Below are positions 45,602-55,186 of a DNA stretch of 64,000 bases, in pieces; positions within the stretch are counted from its first letter, which is position 1, and each line of letters begins with the position of its first letter. Location: positions 34,121-98,120 of the forward strand of contig JACPTK010000116.1 in assembly GCA_016192825.1 (NCBI GenBank). Direction: 5' to 3'. The stretch is from Betaproteobacteria bacterium (GTDB lineage Bacteria > Pseudomonadota > Gammaproteobacteria > Burkholderiales > SG8-41). The notes beneath the pieces were generated by a model that was given only the letters and a program-made list of their open reading frames with translations, was not told the origin of the DNA and did no database searches. Both the position numbers and the translations under genes were made by a program.

Positions 45602-47062
45602 ATGACCCGCATCTCGACCGCGCAGCCGCGTACTGCGGAAAGGCCGGCATTCTATAACGAGATGTACGCGGAGGACGGCGGCGTACGCCCTCATTACGAA
45701 GCGTACGCCGGGTGGCTGGAAGCCACCCCGGTCGAGCAGTTGCTACAGAAGCAGCGCGAGGCCGACGCGCTCTACACCCGGCTGGGCATCACCTTCGCTG
45801 TCTACGGGGATGAAAGCGGCGTCGAGCGCGCGATTCCCTTCGACATCATCCCCCGCATCATTCAGCCCGGCGCCTGGAAGAAGATCCATGCGGGAGCGTG
45901 CCAGCGGCTGCGGGCGTTGAACGCCTTCCTCAAGGACATCTACCACGGGCAGGAGATCATCCGCGCAGGCGTCATCCCCGGCGAGCAGGTGCTCGGCAAC
46001 AGGCTCTACCGCCCCGAGATGCGCGGGTTCGACGTGCCGGGCGATGTTTACGTGCACGTTGCGGGCGTGGACGTGGTGCAGACCGGGGCCGAGGAGTTTT
46101 ACGTCCTGGAGGACAACCTCCGGACCCCGTCGGGCGTGTCCTACATGCTGGAAAACCGCAGGATGATGATGCGGCTGTTCCCCGAGCTGTTCTCGCGCAT
46201 GTCGGTGGCGCCGATCGACCATTACCCGGACCTGCTGCTGAACAACCTGCATTCGGTAGCGCCCGCCGGCGTCACGGACCCGACCGTGGCGCTGCTGACG
46301 CCCGGTTCCTACAACAGCGCCTACTTCGAGCACGCCTTTCTCGCACTGCACATGGGCGTCGAGCTGGTCGAGGGTCAGGACCTGTTCGTCGCCGACAACA
46401 CGGTTTACATGCGGACCACTCGCGGGCCGCAACGGGTGGACGTCATCTACCGCCGCGTGGACGACGATTTTCTCGACCCGCTCGCGTTCCGGCCGGACTC
46501 CGTGCTCGGCGTGCCGGGGTTGTTCGCCGCCTACCGCGCCGGGCGGGTCACGCTCGCCAATGCCATCGGAACCGGGGTGGCGGACGACAAGTCCACCTAT
46601 GCCTACGTGCCGGAAATGATCAAATTCTATCTGGGCGAAGCCCCGATCCTCCAGAACGTGCCGACCTGGCAGCTGCGCAAGCCGGACGACTGCAGGCACG
46701 TTCTCGCCCGCCTGCCCGAGCTGGTGGTGAAGGAAATCCAGGGCTCGGGCGGCTACGGCATGCTGGTCGGGCCCGCCGCGAGCCGCGAGGAGATCGAGGC
46801 CTTCCGCGCGCGCATCCGGCAGGCCCCGGACCGCTACATCGCGCAGCCGACGCTCGCGCTCACTACCTGCCCGACCTTCTGCGACGCCCGCGTCGCCGCG
46901 CGGCACGTCGATCTCCGCCCCTACGTGCTCACCGGCAAGACCGTGTCGCTCGTGCCGGGGGGACTCACGCGCGTCGCGCTGCGCGAGGGCTCGCTGGTCG
47001 TGAATTCCTCCCAGGGCGGCGGGACCAAGGACACCTGGGTCCTGGAGGAACAAGGATGTTGA
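45602..47062 (+). CDS. Circularly permuted ATP-grasp protein (DUF404/DUF407, COG2308)
   Basis: 486 residues. The circularly permuted ATP-grasp fold is recognised by DVYVHVAGVDVVQ, YVLEDNLRTPSGVSYMLENR, TPGSYNSAYFEHAFLA and VVKEIQGSGGYGMLVGP. It is predicted to ligate a carboxylate and an amine using ATP, by analogy with glutathionylspermidine-type ligases. It opens a plus-strand operon with alpha-E, Anbu, transglutaminase and DUF2126 genes. Its TGA overlaps the next ATG (ATGTTGA). The chemical target is unknown. Confidence 0.9.
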   Translation: MTRISTAQPRTAERPAFYNEMYAEDGGVRPHYEAYAGWLEATPVEQLLQKQREADALYTRLGITFAVYGDESGVERAIPFDIIPRIIQPGAWKKIHAGACQRLRALNAFLKDIYHGQEIIRAGVIPGEQVLGNRLYRPEMRGFDVPGDVYVHVAGVDVVQTGAEEFYVLEDNLRTPSGVSYMLENRRMMMRLFPELFSRMSVAPIDHYPDLLLNNLHSVAPAGVTDPTVALLTPGSYNSAYFEHAFLALHMGVELVEGQDLFVADNTVYMRTTRGPQRVDVIYRRVDDDFLDPLAFRPDSVLGVPGLFAAYRAGRVTLANAIGTGVADDKSTYAYVPEMIKFYLGEAPILQNVPTWQLRKPDDCRHVLARLPELVVKEIQGSGGYGMLVGPAASREEIEAFRARIRQAPDRYIAQPTLALTTCPTFCDARVAARHVDLRPYVLTGKTVSLVPGGLTRVALREGSLVVNSSQGGGTKDTWVLEEQGC

Positions 47063-48045
47063 GCCGCGCCGCCAACAATCTCTACTGGATGTCGCGGCAC
47101 ATCGAGCGCGCGGAAAACACCGCGCGCATGCTGGACGTGACCTACCGCATGTCGCTGCTGCCCTACCGTACCCCGGACCAGGCATGGGCCGAGCCGTGGG
47201 CGCTGCCGCTCGTCATCACCGGGCTCGCCACCGCCTACTACGAGCGCTTCCCCAGCGCGCCGTCTTCGGAGCGCGTGCTGCGCTTCATGGTTCTCGATCC
47301 CGCCAACCCCTCCAGCATCTACTCGTGCATCCAGTCGGCTCGCGAAAGCGCGCGCACCCTGCGCGGCGTGATCACGACCGAGATGTACGAGGACCTGAAC
47401 GGCCTGTGGCTCGAGATCAAGGACCGCACCAACGAGAGCATCGCCGCCCAGGGCATCAGCGAGTTCTTCGACTGGGTGAAGATGCGCTCGCACCAGTTTC
47501 GCGGCGTCACCTTCGGCACCATGCTGCGCGACGAGGCCTATCACTTCATCCGTCTCGGCACGTTCATGGAGCGCGCCGACAACACCGCGCGCATCCTCGA
47601 CGTCAAGTACCATACGCTGCTGCCGAGCGTCGCCGACGTCGGCGGCGCGGTCGACTATTACCAGTGGGGGGCGCTGCTGCGCTCCGTGAGCGCATTCGAC
47701 TCCTACCGCAAGGTCTACCGGGACATGATCACGCCGATGCGGGTGGCGGAGCTGCTGATCCTGCGCGACGACATGCCGCGCTCGCTCCACGCCTGCACCC
47801 GGGAGATTTACGACATCCTGCGCGGGCTGTGCGACGCCTCCTCGCGCGAGCCGGAGCGCCTCGCCGGCGAGCTGAACGCCCAGCTGCGTTACGGGCGTAC
47901 CGAGCAGATCATCGCCTTCGGCCTGCACGAGTACCTGATGGGCGTCCTCGACAAGCTCTCGGCGCTGAACGAGGAGATCAACAAGCACTTCCTTGCGCCG
48001 GTCTATTCCCGGCAAAGCGTCGCCCCCGTGCCGGTCCGTGGCTGA
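47056..48045 (+). CDS. Alpha-E domain protein (DUF403, COG2307)
   Basis: 329 residues, all helical. It starts MLSRAANNLYWMSRHIERAENTAR, the family signature, repeated later as LGTFMERADNTARILD. Always found with the circularly permuted ATP-grasp protein, with which it may form a ligase complex. It overlaps the preceding gene by 7 bp and is 75 bp before the Anbu gene. Confidence 0.9.
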   Translation: MLSRAANNLYWMSRHIERAENTARMLDVTYRMSLLPYRTPDQAWAEPWALPLVITGLATAYYERFPSAPSSERVLRFMVLDPANPSSIYSCIQSARESARTLRGVITTEMYEDLNGLWLEIKDRTNESIAAQGISEFFDWVKMRSHQFRGVTFGTMLRDEAYHFIRLGTFMERADNTARILDVKYHTLLPSVADVGGAVDYYQWGALLRSVSAFDSYRKVYRDMITPMRVAELLILRDDMPRSLHACTREIYDILRGLCDASSREPERLAGELNAQLRYGRTEQIIAFGLHEYLMGVLDKLSALNEEINKHFLAPVYSRQSVAPVPVRG

Positions 48046-48120
48046 CGTGCTTGTCAGTCCGCGGGGTTTGCAATAAGCTTTCGCGCCTCGACTCACCGAA
48101 CCCGCGAGCGCCGCCACCCG

Positions 48121-48867
48121 ATGACTTACTGCGTAGGCACCCTGCTCGACGCCGGGATGGTGTTCGCGTCGGACTCCCGCACCAACGCCGGGGTCGACCA
48201 CGTCTCGAGCTACCGCAAGATGCATCTCTTCGCGGCCGAGGGCGAGCGCGTCATCGTGATCCTCTCCTCGGGCAACCTCTCGGTTACGCAGAGCACGATC
48301 AGCCTGCTCGACTACCATGCCCTCAACCCGGATTCGCACAAAACCGTGATGAACGCATCGTCCATGTACGAGGTGGCGGAGCTCGTCGGCGCCGCGCTGC
48401 GCGAGGTGCGGCAGCGGGACGGCGCCTACCTGCAGCAAAGCAACGTGGACGGCAGCGCCTCCTTCATCGTCGGCGGCCAGATCCGCGGCGAGCCGCAGCG
48501 GCTGTTCAACCTCTATACCGAGGGCAACTTCATCGAGGCCACCCGCGAGACGCCCTACTTCCAGATCGGCGAAAGCAAGTACGGCAAGCCGGTGATCGAC
48601 CGCGTCATCAATCCCGACACCGGGTTGCAGGAGGCGACCAAGTGCGTGCTCGTGTCGTTCGACTCCACCATGCGCTCCAACATCTCGGTGGGCCTGCCGA
48701 TCGATCTCCTGATCTACACCCGCAACAGCCTGCGCGTCGGCTTCCAGCGCCACATCGAGGAAAGCGACGAATACTTCGAGATGATCCACAAGCAGTGGGG
48801 AGAGGGCCTGCGCCGGGTTTTCGCGCAACTGCCCAATCCCGACTGGGATCTCTCGAGCCCCGCTTGA
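48121..48867 (+). CDS. Anbu-type proteasome-like peptidase
   Basis: 248 residues of the Ntn-hydrolase family called Anbu, an ancestral-type relative of proteasome beta subunits and HslV. The sequence MTYCVGTLLDAGMVFASDSRTN exposes Thr2 as catalytic N-terminal nucleophile after Met removal, and Asp18 and Lys33 (YRKM) fit the family triad. Anbu forms open helical rings in solved members; peptidase activity has been hard to show. The neighbours (ATP-grasp, alpha-E, transglutaminase) are the known Anbu cluster. Substrate unknown. Confidence 0.92.
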   Translation: MTYCVGTLLDAGMVFASDSRTNAGVDHVSSYRKMHLFAAEGERVIVILSSGNLSVTQSTISLLDYHALNPDSHKTVMNASSMYEVAELVGAALREVRQRDGAYLQQSNVDGSASFIVGGQIRGEPQRLFNLYTEGNFIEATRETPYFQIGESKYGKPVIDRVINPDTGLQEATKCVLVSFDSTMRSNISVGLPIDLLIYTRNSLRVGFQRHIEESDEYFEMIHKQWGEGLRRVFAQLPNPDWDLSSPA

Positions 48868-48895
48868 GGCTGCGGCTGCTGCCGCGGCGCGCGGC

Positions 48896-49771
48896 ATGAC
48901 CGTTCGCGTCCACCTTCAGCACGGCACCCGCTACCGCTACGACCGCCCGGTCGCGCTCGGGCCGCACGAGATCCGGCTCGAGCCGCTTCCGGCGTGCCGC
49001 ACGCCGGTGTCCTCGTACACGCTCTCCGTGCGCCCGGCGCGGCATGCGATGAACTGGTATTACGACGCCGCCGGCAATCACGTCGCGCGCGTGCTGTTCC
49101 AGGAAAAGACCCCACTGCTGGAAATCGACGTCGATCTCACCGCCGACCTCAAGCCGGTCAACCCGTTCGATTTCCTGATCGAGCCCGCAGTCGAGCGATA
49201 TCCGTTCGGATACGACGATCCGGTGCGCCGCGACCTCTCCCCGTATCTCGCGCCGGTCGAGAGCGGCGAACGGCTGCGCCGGTGGTTGACGGACTTCCTG
49301 GCGCCGGAGACAGCCGGCGGCCGCGGCACCGTTGACCTGCTGGTGCGGATCAACCAGCGGCTCAGCCAGGACATCGCCTACGTGACCCGCCTGGAGCACG
49401 GCGTCCAGCCCTGCGAAGACACCCTCAGGCTGCGCAGCGGCTCGTGCCGCGACAGCGGCTGGCTGCTGGTGCAGCTCCTGCGCCATCTCGGCTTCGCTGC
49501 GCGATTCGTGTCGGGTTACCTGATCCAGCTTGTGGGCGACGGCCCGGACGCCCCCGCGACCGATCGCGCCGACCTGCACGCGTGGGCCGATGTGTACGTG
49601 CCGGGCGCCGGCTGGATCGGTTTCGATCCGACCTCCGGGCTGCTTGCCGCGGAAGGCCATATCCCTCTCGCCCGCTCGAGCACGCACGAGCTGGCCGCGC
49701 CGGTGACCGGTTCGGTCGAGCCTTGCCATTCCGAGATGGAAGCCTCGGCGTCGGTGCGGCGCCTGCCGTGA
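48896..49771 (+). CDS. Transglutaminase-like cysteine peptidase family protein (COG1305)
   Basis: 291 residues. An N-terminal beta-rich bacterial transglutaminase domain is followed by the core. The triad is visible as Cys184 (GSCRDSGW), His228 (LHAWADVYV) and Asp244 (GFDPTSG). No signal peptide, so cytoplasmic. It could cut or form isopeptide bonds on a product of the ATP-grasp ligase, in line with the Anbu context. Its stop overlaps the GTG of the next gene (GTGA). Confidence 0.9.
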   Translation: MTVRVHLQHGTRYRYDRPVALGPHEIRLEPLPACRTPVSSYTLSVRPARHAMNWYYDAAGNHVARVLFQEKTPLLEIDVDLTADLKPVNPFDFLIEPAVERYPFGYDDPVRRDLSPYLAPVESGERLRRWLTDFLAPETAGGRGTVDLLVRINQRLSQDIAYVTRLEHGVQPCEDTLRLRSGSCRDSGWLLVQLLRHLGFAARFVSGYLIQLVGDGPDAPATDRADLHAWADVYVPGAGWIGFDPTSGLLAAEGHIPLARSSTHELAAPVTGSVEPCHSEMEASASVRRLP

Positions 49772-52050
49772 AACCCTATTCCGATGCGCAGTGGCGCGCG
49801 ATCGATGCTCTCGCACGCCGCGTGGACGGCGATCTCGAGGCCTTCGACGTGCGACTCACGCAGGGCGGTGAGCCGACCTTCGTCGCCGCGTCCGGCGGCG
49901 ACGCGCCGGAGTGGAACTACACGGCGCTCAGTCGCGGCAAGCGGTTGCTGGCCGGGCGGCTGCTGCGCCGGCTGCAGGCCCGTTTCGCACCGCACGGTCT
50001 CATGCACTTCGGGCAAGGCAAGTGGTATCCGGGCGAGGCCTTGCCGCGCTGGGGACTCGGCCTGTACTGGCGCCGGGACGGCGCACCGATCTGGAACGAT
50101 CACCGGCTGATCGCGGACGAGGAAACCGGTCCGAGTCACGGGCTGGATCATGCGCAACGACTGGTCGAGTCCATCGCCACGAAGCTGGGCATTGCCGCGA
50201 GCTTCGTTGCGCCGGCGTATGAAGACCCCTGGCCGGCGCTCGACGAGGAAAGCCGCCTGCCGGTGGACATCGACCCGCTGGGCTGCGACCTCCGCGACTC
50301 CGCCGAGCGCGCGCGCCTCGCGCGGCTGCTCAAGCAAGGCCTTGGCGCGATCGCGGTTTACGTGCTGCCGCTGCGCGCGGTCACTCGCAAGGATGGGACA
50401 GGCCGCGCGCTCCGGTGGGAAAGCGCGCGCTGGCCGCTGCGGCGGGATCATCTGTTCCTGGTTCCGGGCGACTCGGCCGCCGGCTACCGGTTGCCTCTCG
50501 ACACGTTGGCCGCCAATGGCGATCTTGCCCGCACCGCGCTGTGCGTGGAGGCGCGCGCAGGCCGGCTCCACGTGTTCCTGCCGCCGCTCGCGGCGCTCGA
50601 CGATTATCTCGTTCTCATCGCAGTCGTCGAACAATGCGCCCGCGAACTGGCGCTCCCGGTCCTGCCCGAGGGTTACGAGCCCCCGCCGGACCCGGCGCTG
50701 CGGACGCTCAAGGTCACGCCCGATCCCGGCGTCATCGAAGTCAACGTCCAGCCGGCATCGAGCTGGGAAGAACTCGCCGCGATCACCCACACGGTCTACG
50801 AGGAAGCGGCTGCGCTCGAGCTGGCCGCCGAGAAATTTCTCCGCGACGGCCGCAGGACCGGCACCGGCGGCGGCAGCCACGTCACGCTCGGCGGTCCGGC
50901 CCCCGCGGACAGCCCGTTGTTGCGCCGCCCCGACGTGCTGGCAAGCCTCGTCACTTACTGGCAGAACCACCCGGCCCTGTCCTATCTCTTTTCGGGACAG
51001 TACATCGGTCCCACGAGCCAGGCGCCGCGCGTGGACGAGGTGCGCGCGGACAGCCTCTACGAGCTCGAGATCGCCTTCCAGGAACTGGAGCGCTTGCAAC
51101 GGTCGGGCGTGCCCGCTCCCGAACTGGGCGACCGGCTGCTGCGCTACCTGCTGGTGGACATCACCGGGAACACGCATCGCGCGGAGTTCTGCGTGGACAA
51201 GCTCGCCTCCCCGGACGGCCCGGCCGGCAGGCTCGGGCTGCTCGAGCTGCGCGCTTTCGAGATGGCGCCGCACCCGCACATGGCGCTGGTGCAATCCCTG
51301 CTGGTGCGCGCCCTGGTCGCGCAGTTCTGGAAAACGCCCTGCCGCGAGCGGCTGATCCGGTGGGGAGCAGCGCTGCATGACCGATTCATGCTGCCCCATT
51401 ACATCGGCGAGGACATGCGCGCGGTCGTGTCCGGATTGACGGCCGCGGGATACGCGTTCGAATTCGAGTGGCTGAAGCCGTTTTTCGATCTCCGCTTCCC
51501 GCTGTGCGGGACCGTCACGCGCGGCGGCGTCACGCTGGAGCTGCGGCACGCGCTCGAGCCGTGGCCCGTGCTGGGCGATTCGGCTGTCTCCAGCCGCACT
51601 TCGCGGCCGGTGGACGCCTCGCTGGAACGCGTGCAGGTCAAGGTGTCGGACATGGACCAGGCGCGTTATGCCCTGCTCTGCAACGGCCACCGCGTTCCGC
51701 TCCACCCCGCCCGCGCCGTGGGAGAATATGTTGCCGGCGTGCGCTACCGCGCCCGCCTGTTCCCGTCCGTGCTGCACCCCACCATCGGCATCCACTCGCC
51801 GCTCGTGCTCGACATCGTCGAGCTGCCTGCGCACCGCTCTCTCGGCGGATGCGCGTATTACTCGGCGGATCCCGGGGGCAAGGACTACGAGGGCCTGCCC
51901 GGGAACGAGCGTGAGGCGGGGGCGCGGTGCCGTGCGCGCTTCGTGCCGCGCGACGCGGCGGGAGCGGTGACGATCCCCCCGGTCGCACCGCAGAATCCCG
52001 ACGCGCCTTGCACGCTCGATCTTCGCTACCAGCCGGAGCAACCCCGATGA
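49768..52050 (+). CDS. DUF2126 (COG4196) transglutaminase-associated protein
   Basis: 760 residues from a GTG start that overlaps the upstream TGA. Conserved features include FDVRLTQGGEPTFV near the start, GGGSHVTLGG and LTYWQNHPALSYLFSGQ-like segments, and RAEFCVDKLASPD. In many bacteria this region is fused to the C-terminus of a transglutaminase; here the two parts are separate genes with a 4-bp overlap, suggesting a complex. Function is not established. Confidence 0.88.
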   Translation: MKPYSDAQWRAIDALARRVDGDLEAFDVRLTQGGEPTFVAASGGDAPEWNYTALSRGKRLLAGRLLRRLQARFAPHGLMHFGQGKWYPGEALPRWGLGLYWRRDGAPIWNDHRLIADEETGPSHGLDHAQRLVESIATKLGIAASFVAPAYEDPWPALDEESRLPVDIDPLGCDLRDSAERARLARLLKQGLGAIAVYVLPLRAVTRKDGTGRALRWESARWPLRRDHLFLVPGDSAAGYRLPLDTLAANGDLARTALCVEARAGRLHVFLPPLAALDDYLVLIAVVEQCARELALPVLPEGYEPPPDPALRTLKVTPDPGVIEVNVQPASSWEELAAITHTVYEEAAALELAAEKFLRDGRRTGTGGGSHVTLGGPAPADSPLLRRPDVLASLVTYWQNHPALSYLFSGQYIGPTSQAPRVDEVRADSLYELEIAFQELERLQRSGVPAPELGDRLLRYLLVDITGNTHRAEFCVDKLASPDGPAGRLGLLELRAFEMAPHPHMALVQSLLVRALVAQFWKTPCRERLIRWGAALHDRFMLPHYIGEDMRAVVSGLTAAGYAFEFEWLKPFFDLRFPLCGTVTRGGVTLELRHALEPWPVLGDSAVSSRTSRPVDASLERVQVKVSDMDQARYALLCNGHRVPLHPARAVGEYVAGVRYRARLFPSVLHPTIGIHSPLVLDIVELPAHRSLGGCAYYSADPGGKDYEGLPGNEREAGARCRARFVPRDAAGAVTIPPVAPQNPDAPCTLDLRYQPEQPR

Positions 52051-52607
52051 GGCGCCGTTGCCCCTGGTGCCGGACAAGCGATCTCCAATCGGACTACCAC
52101 GACCGGGAGTGGGGGGTTCCCGTTCACGACGACCGCACATGGTTCGAATTTCTCGTCCTGGAAGGTGCGCAAGCGGGACTCTCCTGGGACACCGTGCTCA
52201 AGAAACGCGAGAACTACCGCCGTGCCTTCGCCGGATTCGATCCAGCGAGAGTCGCCCGATTCGGCAGCAGGCGGCGCGCGGCACTCATGAAGGACCCCGG
52301 CATTGTCCGCAATCGGCTCAAGATCGAGTCAGCGATCGGCAATGCCAGGGCATTTCTTGCGGTGCAACGCGAGTTTGGCAGCTTCGACCGCTACATCTGG
52401 CGTTTTGTCGGCGGCAAGCCGATCAGGAATCGCTGGCGCACGATGAAGCAGGTTCCCGCCGCCACGCCCGAATCCGGCGCGATGAGCAAGGATATGAAAA
52501 AGCGCGGAATGCGCTTCGTCGGTTCGACCATTTGCTATGCCTTCATGCAGGCAACGGGCATGGTGAACGACCACCTCGTCACCTGCTTTCGCTACCACCA
52601 GGTCTGA
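52047..52607 (+). CDS. tag: DNA-3-methyladenine glycosylase I
   Basis: 186 residues. Starts MRRRCPWCRTSDLQSDYHDREWG; the cysteine with later His residues forms the Tag zinc site, and YHDREWGVP, EFLVLEGAQAGLSW and FVGSTICYAFMQATGMVNDH are family signatures. It removes 3-methyladenine from alkylated DNA. The ATG overlaps the DUF2126 stop as ATGA, so it is translated from the Anbu operon mRNA. A second alkyl-base glycosylase lies at 55.8 kb. Confidence 0.95.
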   Translation: MRRRCPWCRTSDLQSDYHDREWGVPVHDDRTWFEFLVLEGAQAGLSWDTVLKKRENYRRAFAGFDPARVARFGSRRRAALMKDPGIVRNRLKIESAIGNARAFLAVQREFGSFDRYIWRFVGGKPIRNRWRTMKQVPAATPESGAMSKDMKKRGMRFVGSTICYAFMQATGMVNDHLVTCFRYHQV

Positions 52608-52684
52608 TGGTGCGTGATACGTGATAAGTGATAAGTGCTCCCGGCGAGCGCCGGGGTCGTTTTTCCCTTTTCCCCTTTCGCCTT
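52608..52684. repeat. Composite heptamer/pyrimidine array after tag
   Basis: GTGCGTGATACGTGATAAGT continues into further GTGATAA units, then CCGGCGAGCGCCGG, then TTTTTCCCTTTTCCCCTTT. It is an inverted relative of the array inside recJ (62515-62590). It could also act as terminator for convergent tag and comEC. Confidence 0.65.
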
Positions 52685-55077
52685 CAGAACTCCTCCGTGT
52701 CTGGCACCGGATCCCCGGCCAGCGCCGTCTGCCAGTATCGGCGATAGACCGCACGATACGGCGTAACGCGGATCGCGCCGTCCGCGCGGATCGCGATCGT
52801 CACGGCGCCGTCGCGATCGGTGCGGTAGGTCCGCGCGCCGGCGTTCCGGTAGCGCCCCATCACCTCGCGGTGGGGATGACCGAGCCGATTGCGGTAGCCT
52901 GCGGTGAACACCACCGTCCGCGGGCTAACCGCTTGCACGAATTCAGGAATGGACGAGGTACGGCTGCCGTGGTGCGGCGCCAGCAGCACGTCGGCGCGCA
53001 GACGGTCACGGGAGCGGACGAGCAGCTCCTCCTCGGACCGGCGCTCGATGTCGGCGGGAAGCAGCATCCGGCCGCCCGGGGCCTCGACCTTGAGTACGCA
53101 ACCGCGGTCGTTGTCCTTGATCCGCGGGTCTTCGTAGCTCTCCCGGGACGGATGCAGGACTTCGAAACGCACGCCGTCCCAATGCCATTTCTGACCTGCC
53201 TCGCAGCGCAGGGCCGGCTGCGCTTGCACCACCAGGGGATCGAAATCGGGCAACGAGGTCAGCACCCAATCCGTCGGCAGCGCTTGCAGAACCGACGCCG
53301 CCCCGCCCCAGTGATCGTCGTCGTCATGCGTGACGACCACGCCGTCGAGCCGCTTTACACCGGTCGCCCGCAGATACGGCACGATGATGCGGCTGCCGCT
53401 GTCCGCGCCCGACCCGAAAGCAGGACCGGCGTCGTAGAGTAGCGCGTGCTTCGCGGTGCGGACCACCACGGACTGGCCCTGTCCGACGTCAAGGGCGACC
53501 ATCTCTACGTCCCCCGGCTCCAAGGCGGCTGGCAGCACCGCGAACAACGGCAGCAGCCCGATCGCCCCGAGCCAGCGTGCCGGCAGGCCGCGCGGGGCAA
53601 GAAGCCAGGCCAGCGCTGCGACCGCAACGATCACGGCCCATGCCGGGGGCGCGTGCTGCTGCCACACTGCGTCGGGCAGCAGGCTCAACCATTCCAGCAA
53701 CGCCATGCACCCGTTCATCACGAGCAGCGCGCACTGCAGGACGAGATCGAACGGCATTGCGACCCCGATCAGCGCCAGCGGCGCGACGACGAGGCTCACT
53801 ACCGGTATCGCGATCGCATTGGCCAGCGGCGAGACAATCGAGGTCTGCTGGAACATCGCCAGCAGCGGCGGGATCAGCGCCAGTGTCACGGCGATCTGTA
53901 CCCTCACCCAGCTCGCGAGCCAGTGTTCGCGACGGATACGGCCCACCGTGACGTACAGGATGACGGCGACGGCACCGAAGGAAAGCCAGAACCCCGGTGC
54001 CAGCACTGCCCACGGATCGAGCAATACGACGGCAAAGAGCGCCACGCAGAGGACAACCGACGCCGATTCGATGACGCCCAGCCACAGCGCGGCCGCAATC
54101 ACGGCCAGCATGTAGACCGTGCGTTGAGCCGGCACGGCGTAACCCGCGAGCAGCGCGTAGAGGAACGCGGCGGCGAGCGCCCCGGCCGCAGCGGCCTTGA
54201 GCGCGGGCAGTGCCAGCGTGAGCGTGGCAACGCGCCGCCACAGGCCGTAGACCAGCGCGAACACCAGGCCCGAGACCATGGTGACGTGAAGGCCCGAGAT
54301 GCTCATCAGGTGGTTCACGCCGGTGCGGGTGAAGGTCTGCCACTGCTCCGGCGGAATGGCGCGCTGGTCGCCGATGGCCAGCGCGGCAATGATTCCGGCA
54401 TGCGGCTCATCCGGCAGCGCGGCATGGATGCGCGCGCGGATCGAGCTGCGTGTGCGCTCGATCCAGTACTTCAGCTCGTGCACCATCGTCTCGAGCCGGA
54501 CGCGGGGCATTCTCGGCCGCACGTAGCCGGTGGCCCTCAGGTTGCGTTCGAACAGCCATGCCTCATAGTCGAAGCCGTGGGGATTGGCGGTGCCGTGCGG
54601 GCGCTTGAGCCGCACCGTCAGCTGCCAGCGCTCGCCCGGCTCGAGCGCCGGCAAGGTGGAAGGCCGACCCTCGCGCGCCGGGCTGCCCCACCACGACAGC
54701 ACGATGTGCCGGGGCATGCGCGCCTGCGGCGTCAGCACGCGTTCGACATCGAATTCGAAGCGCACGCTGCGCTCGTACGCCTGTGGCAACCCGGCCACCA
54801 CGCCGACGACGGCAATGTCCCGGCCTTCCCATCCGGCCGGAAGCGAATCGGCAAGCCGCTGCTGCGCACACCACGCCCCCCAGGCAAACCCCAGCGCGAG
54901 GCACGCCGCCTTGACGAGCAGCTCGCGCAGCAACCACAGGATCCCGCTTTCGGGGCGCGCGACGGTCGCGGCGAGGCCGGCCGCCGCCAGCGCCCATACC
55001 CAGCCCGAATCGGGCAGGACCGGCTGCTGCTGCAGCCACCACGCGCCCGCCACGAAACACAGGATATTGAGGCGCAT
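52684..55077 (-). CDS. comEC: ComEC/Rec2 family DNA uptake channel
   Basis: About 797 residues. Two N-terminal membrane helices and a soluble OB-like loop precede the Competence domain with many hydrophobic helices (about 225-500). A C-terminal metallo-beta-lactamase-like domain has VVTHDDDDHWGGA and LLAPHHGSRTSS. It forms the inner-membrane channel for single-stranded DNA in natural transformation. ATG 55077 is preferred over GTG 55092. No other com genes are in the window. Confidence 0.92.
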   Translation of the reverse strand: MRLNILCFVAGAWWLQQQPVLPDSGWVWALAAAGLAATVARPESGILWLLRELLVKAACLALGFAWGAWCAQQRLADSLPAGWEGRDIAVVGVVAGLPQAYERSVRFEFDVERVLTPQARMPRHIVLSWWGSPAREGRPSTLPALEPGERWQLTVRLKRPHGTANPHGFDYEAWLFERNLRATGYVRPRMPRVRLETMVHELKYWIERTRSSIRARIHAALPDEPHAGIIAALAIGDQRAIPPEQWQTFTRTGVNHLMSISGLHVTMVSGLVFALVYGLWRRVATLTLALPALKAAAAGALAAAFLYALLAGYAVPAQRTVYMLAVIAAALWLGVIESASVVLCVALFAVVLLDPWAVLAPGFWLSFGAVAVILYVTVGRIRREHWLASWVRVQIAVTLALIPPLLAMFQQTSIVSPLANAIAIPVVSLVVAPLALIGVAMPFDLVLQCALLVMNGCMALLEWLSLLPDAVWQQHAPPAWAVIVAVAALAWLLAPRGLPARWLGAIGLLPLFAVLPAALEPGDVEMVALDVGQGQSVVVRTAKHALLYDAGPAFGSGADSGSRIIVPYLRATGVKRLDGVVVTHDDDDHWGGAASVLQALPTDWVLTSLPDFDPLVVQAQPALRCEAGQKWHWDGVRFEVLHPSRESYEDPRIKDNDRGCVLKVEAPGGRMLLPADIERRSEEELLVRSRDRLRADVLLAPHHGSRTSSIPEFVQAVSPRTVVFTAGYRNRLGHPHREVMGRYRNAGARTYRTDRDGAVTIAIRADGAIRVTPYRAVYRRYWQTALAGDPVPDTEEF

Positions 55078-55186
55078 GGACGTGTAACGCACGGCGGGCG
55101 GGGCCGGAGGACGGCCTCGCGCCGATCACTTGCGATCCACGGGGTTAAAATGTCATCGGCCGCACGGAACGCGCGGCCGATCACGC

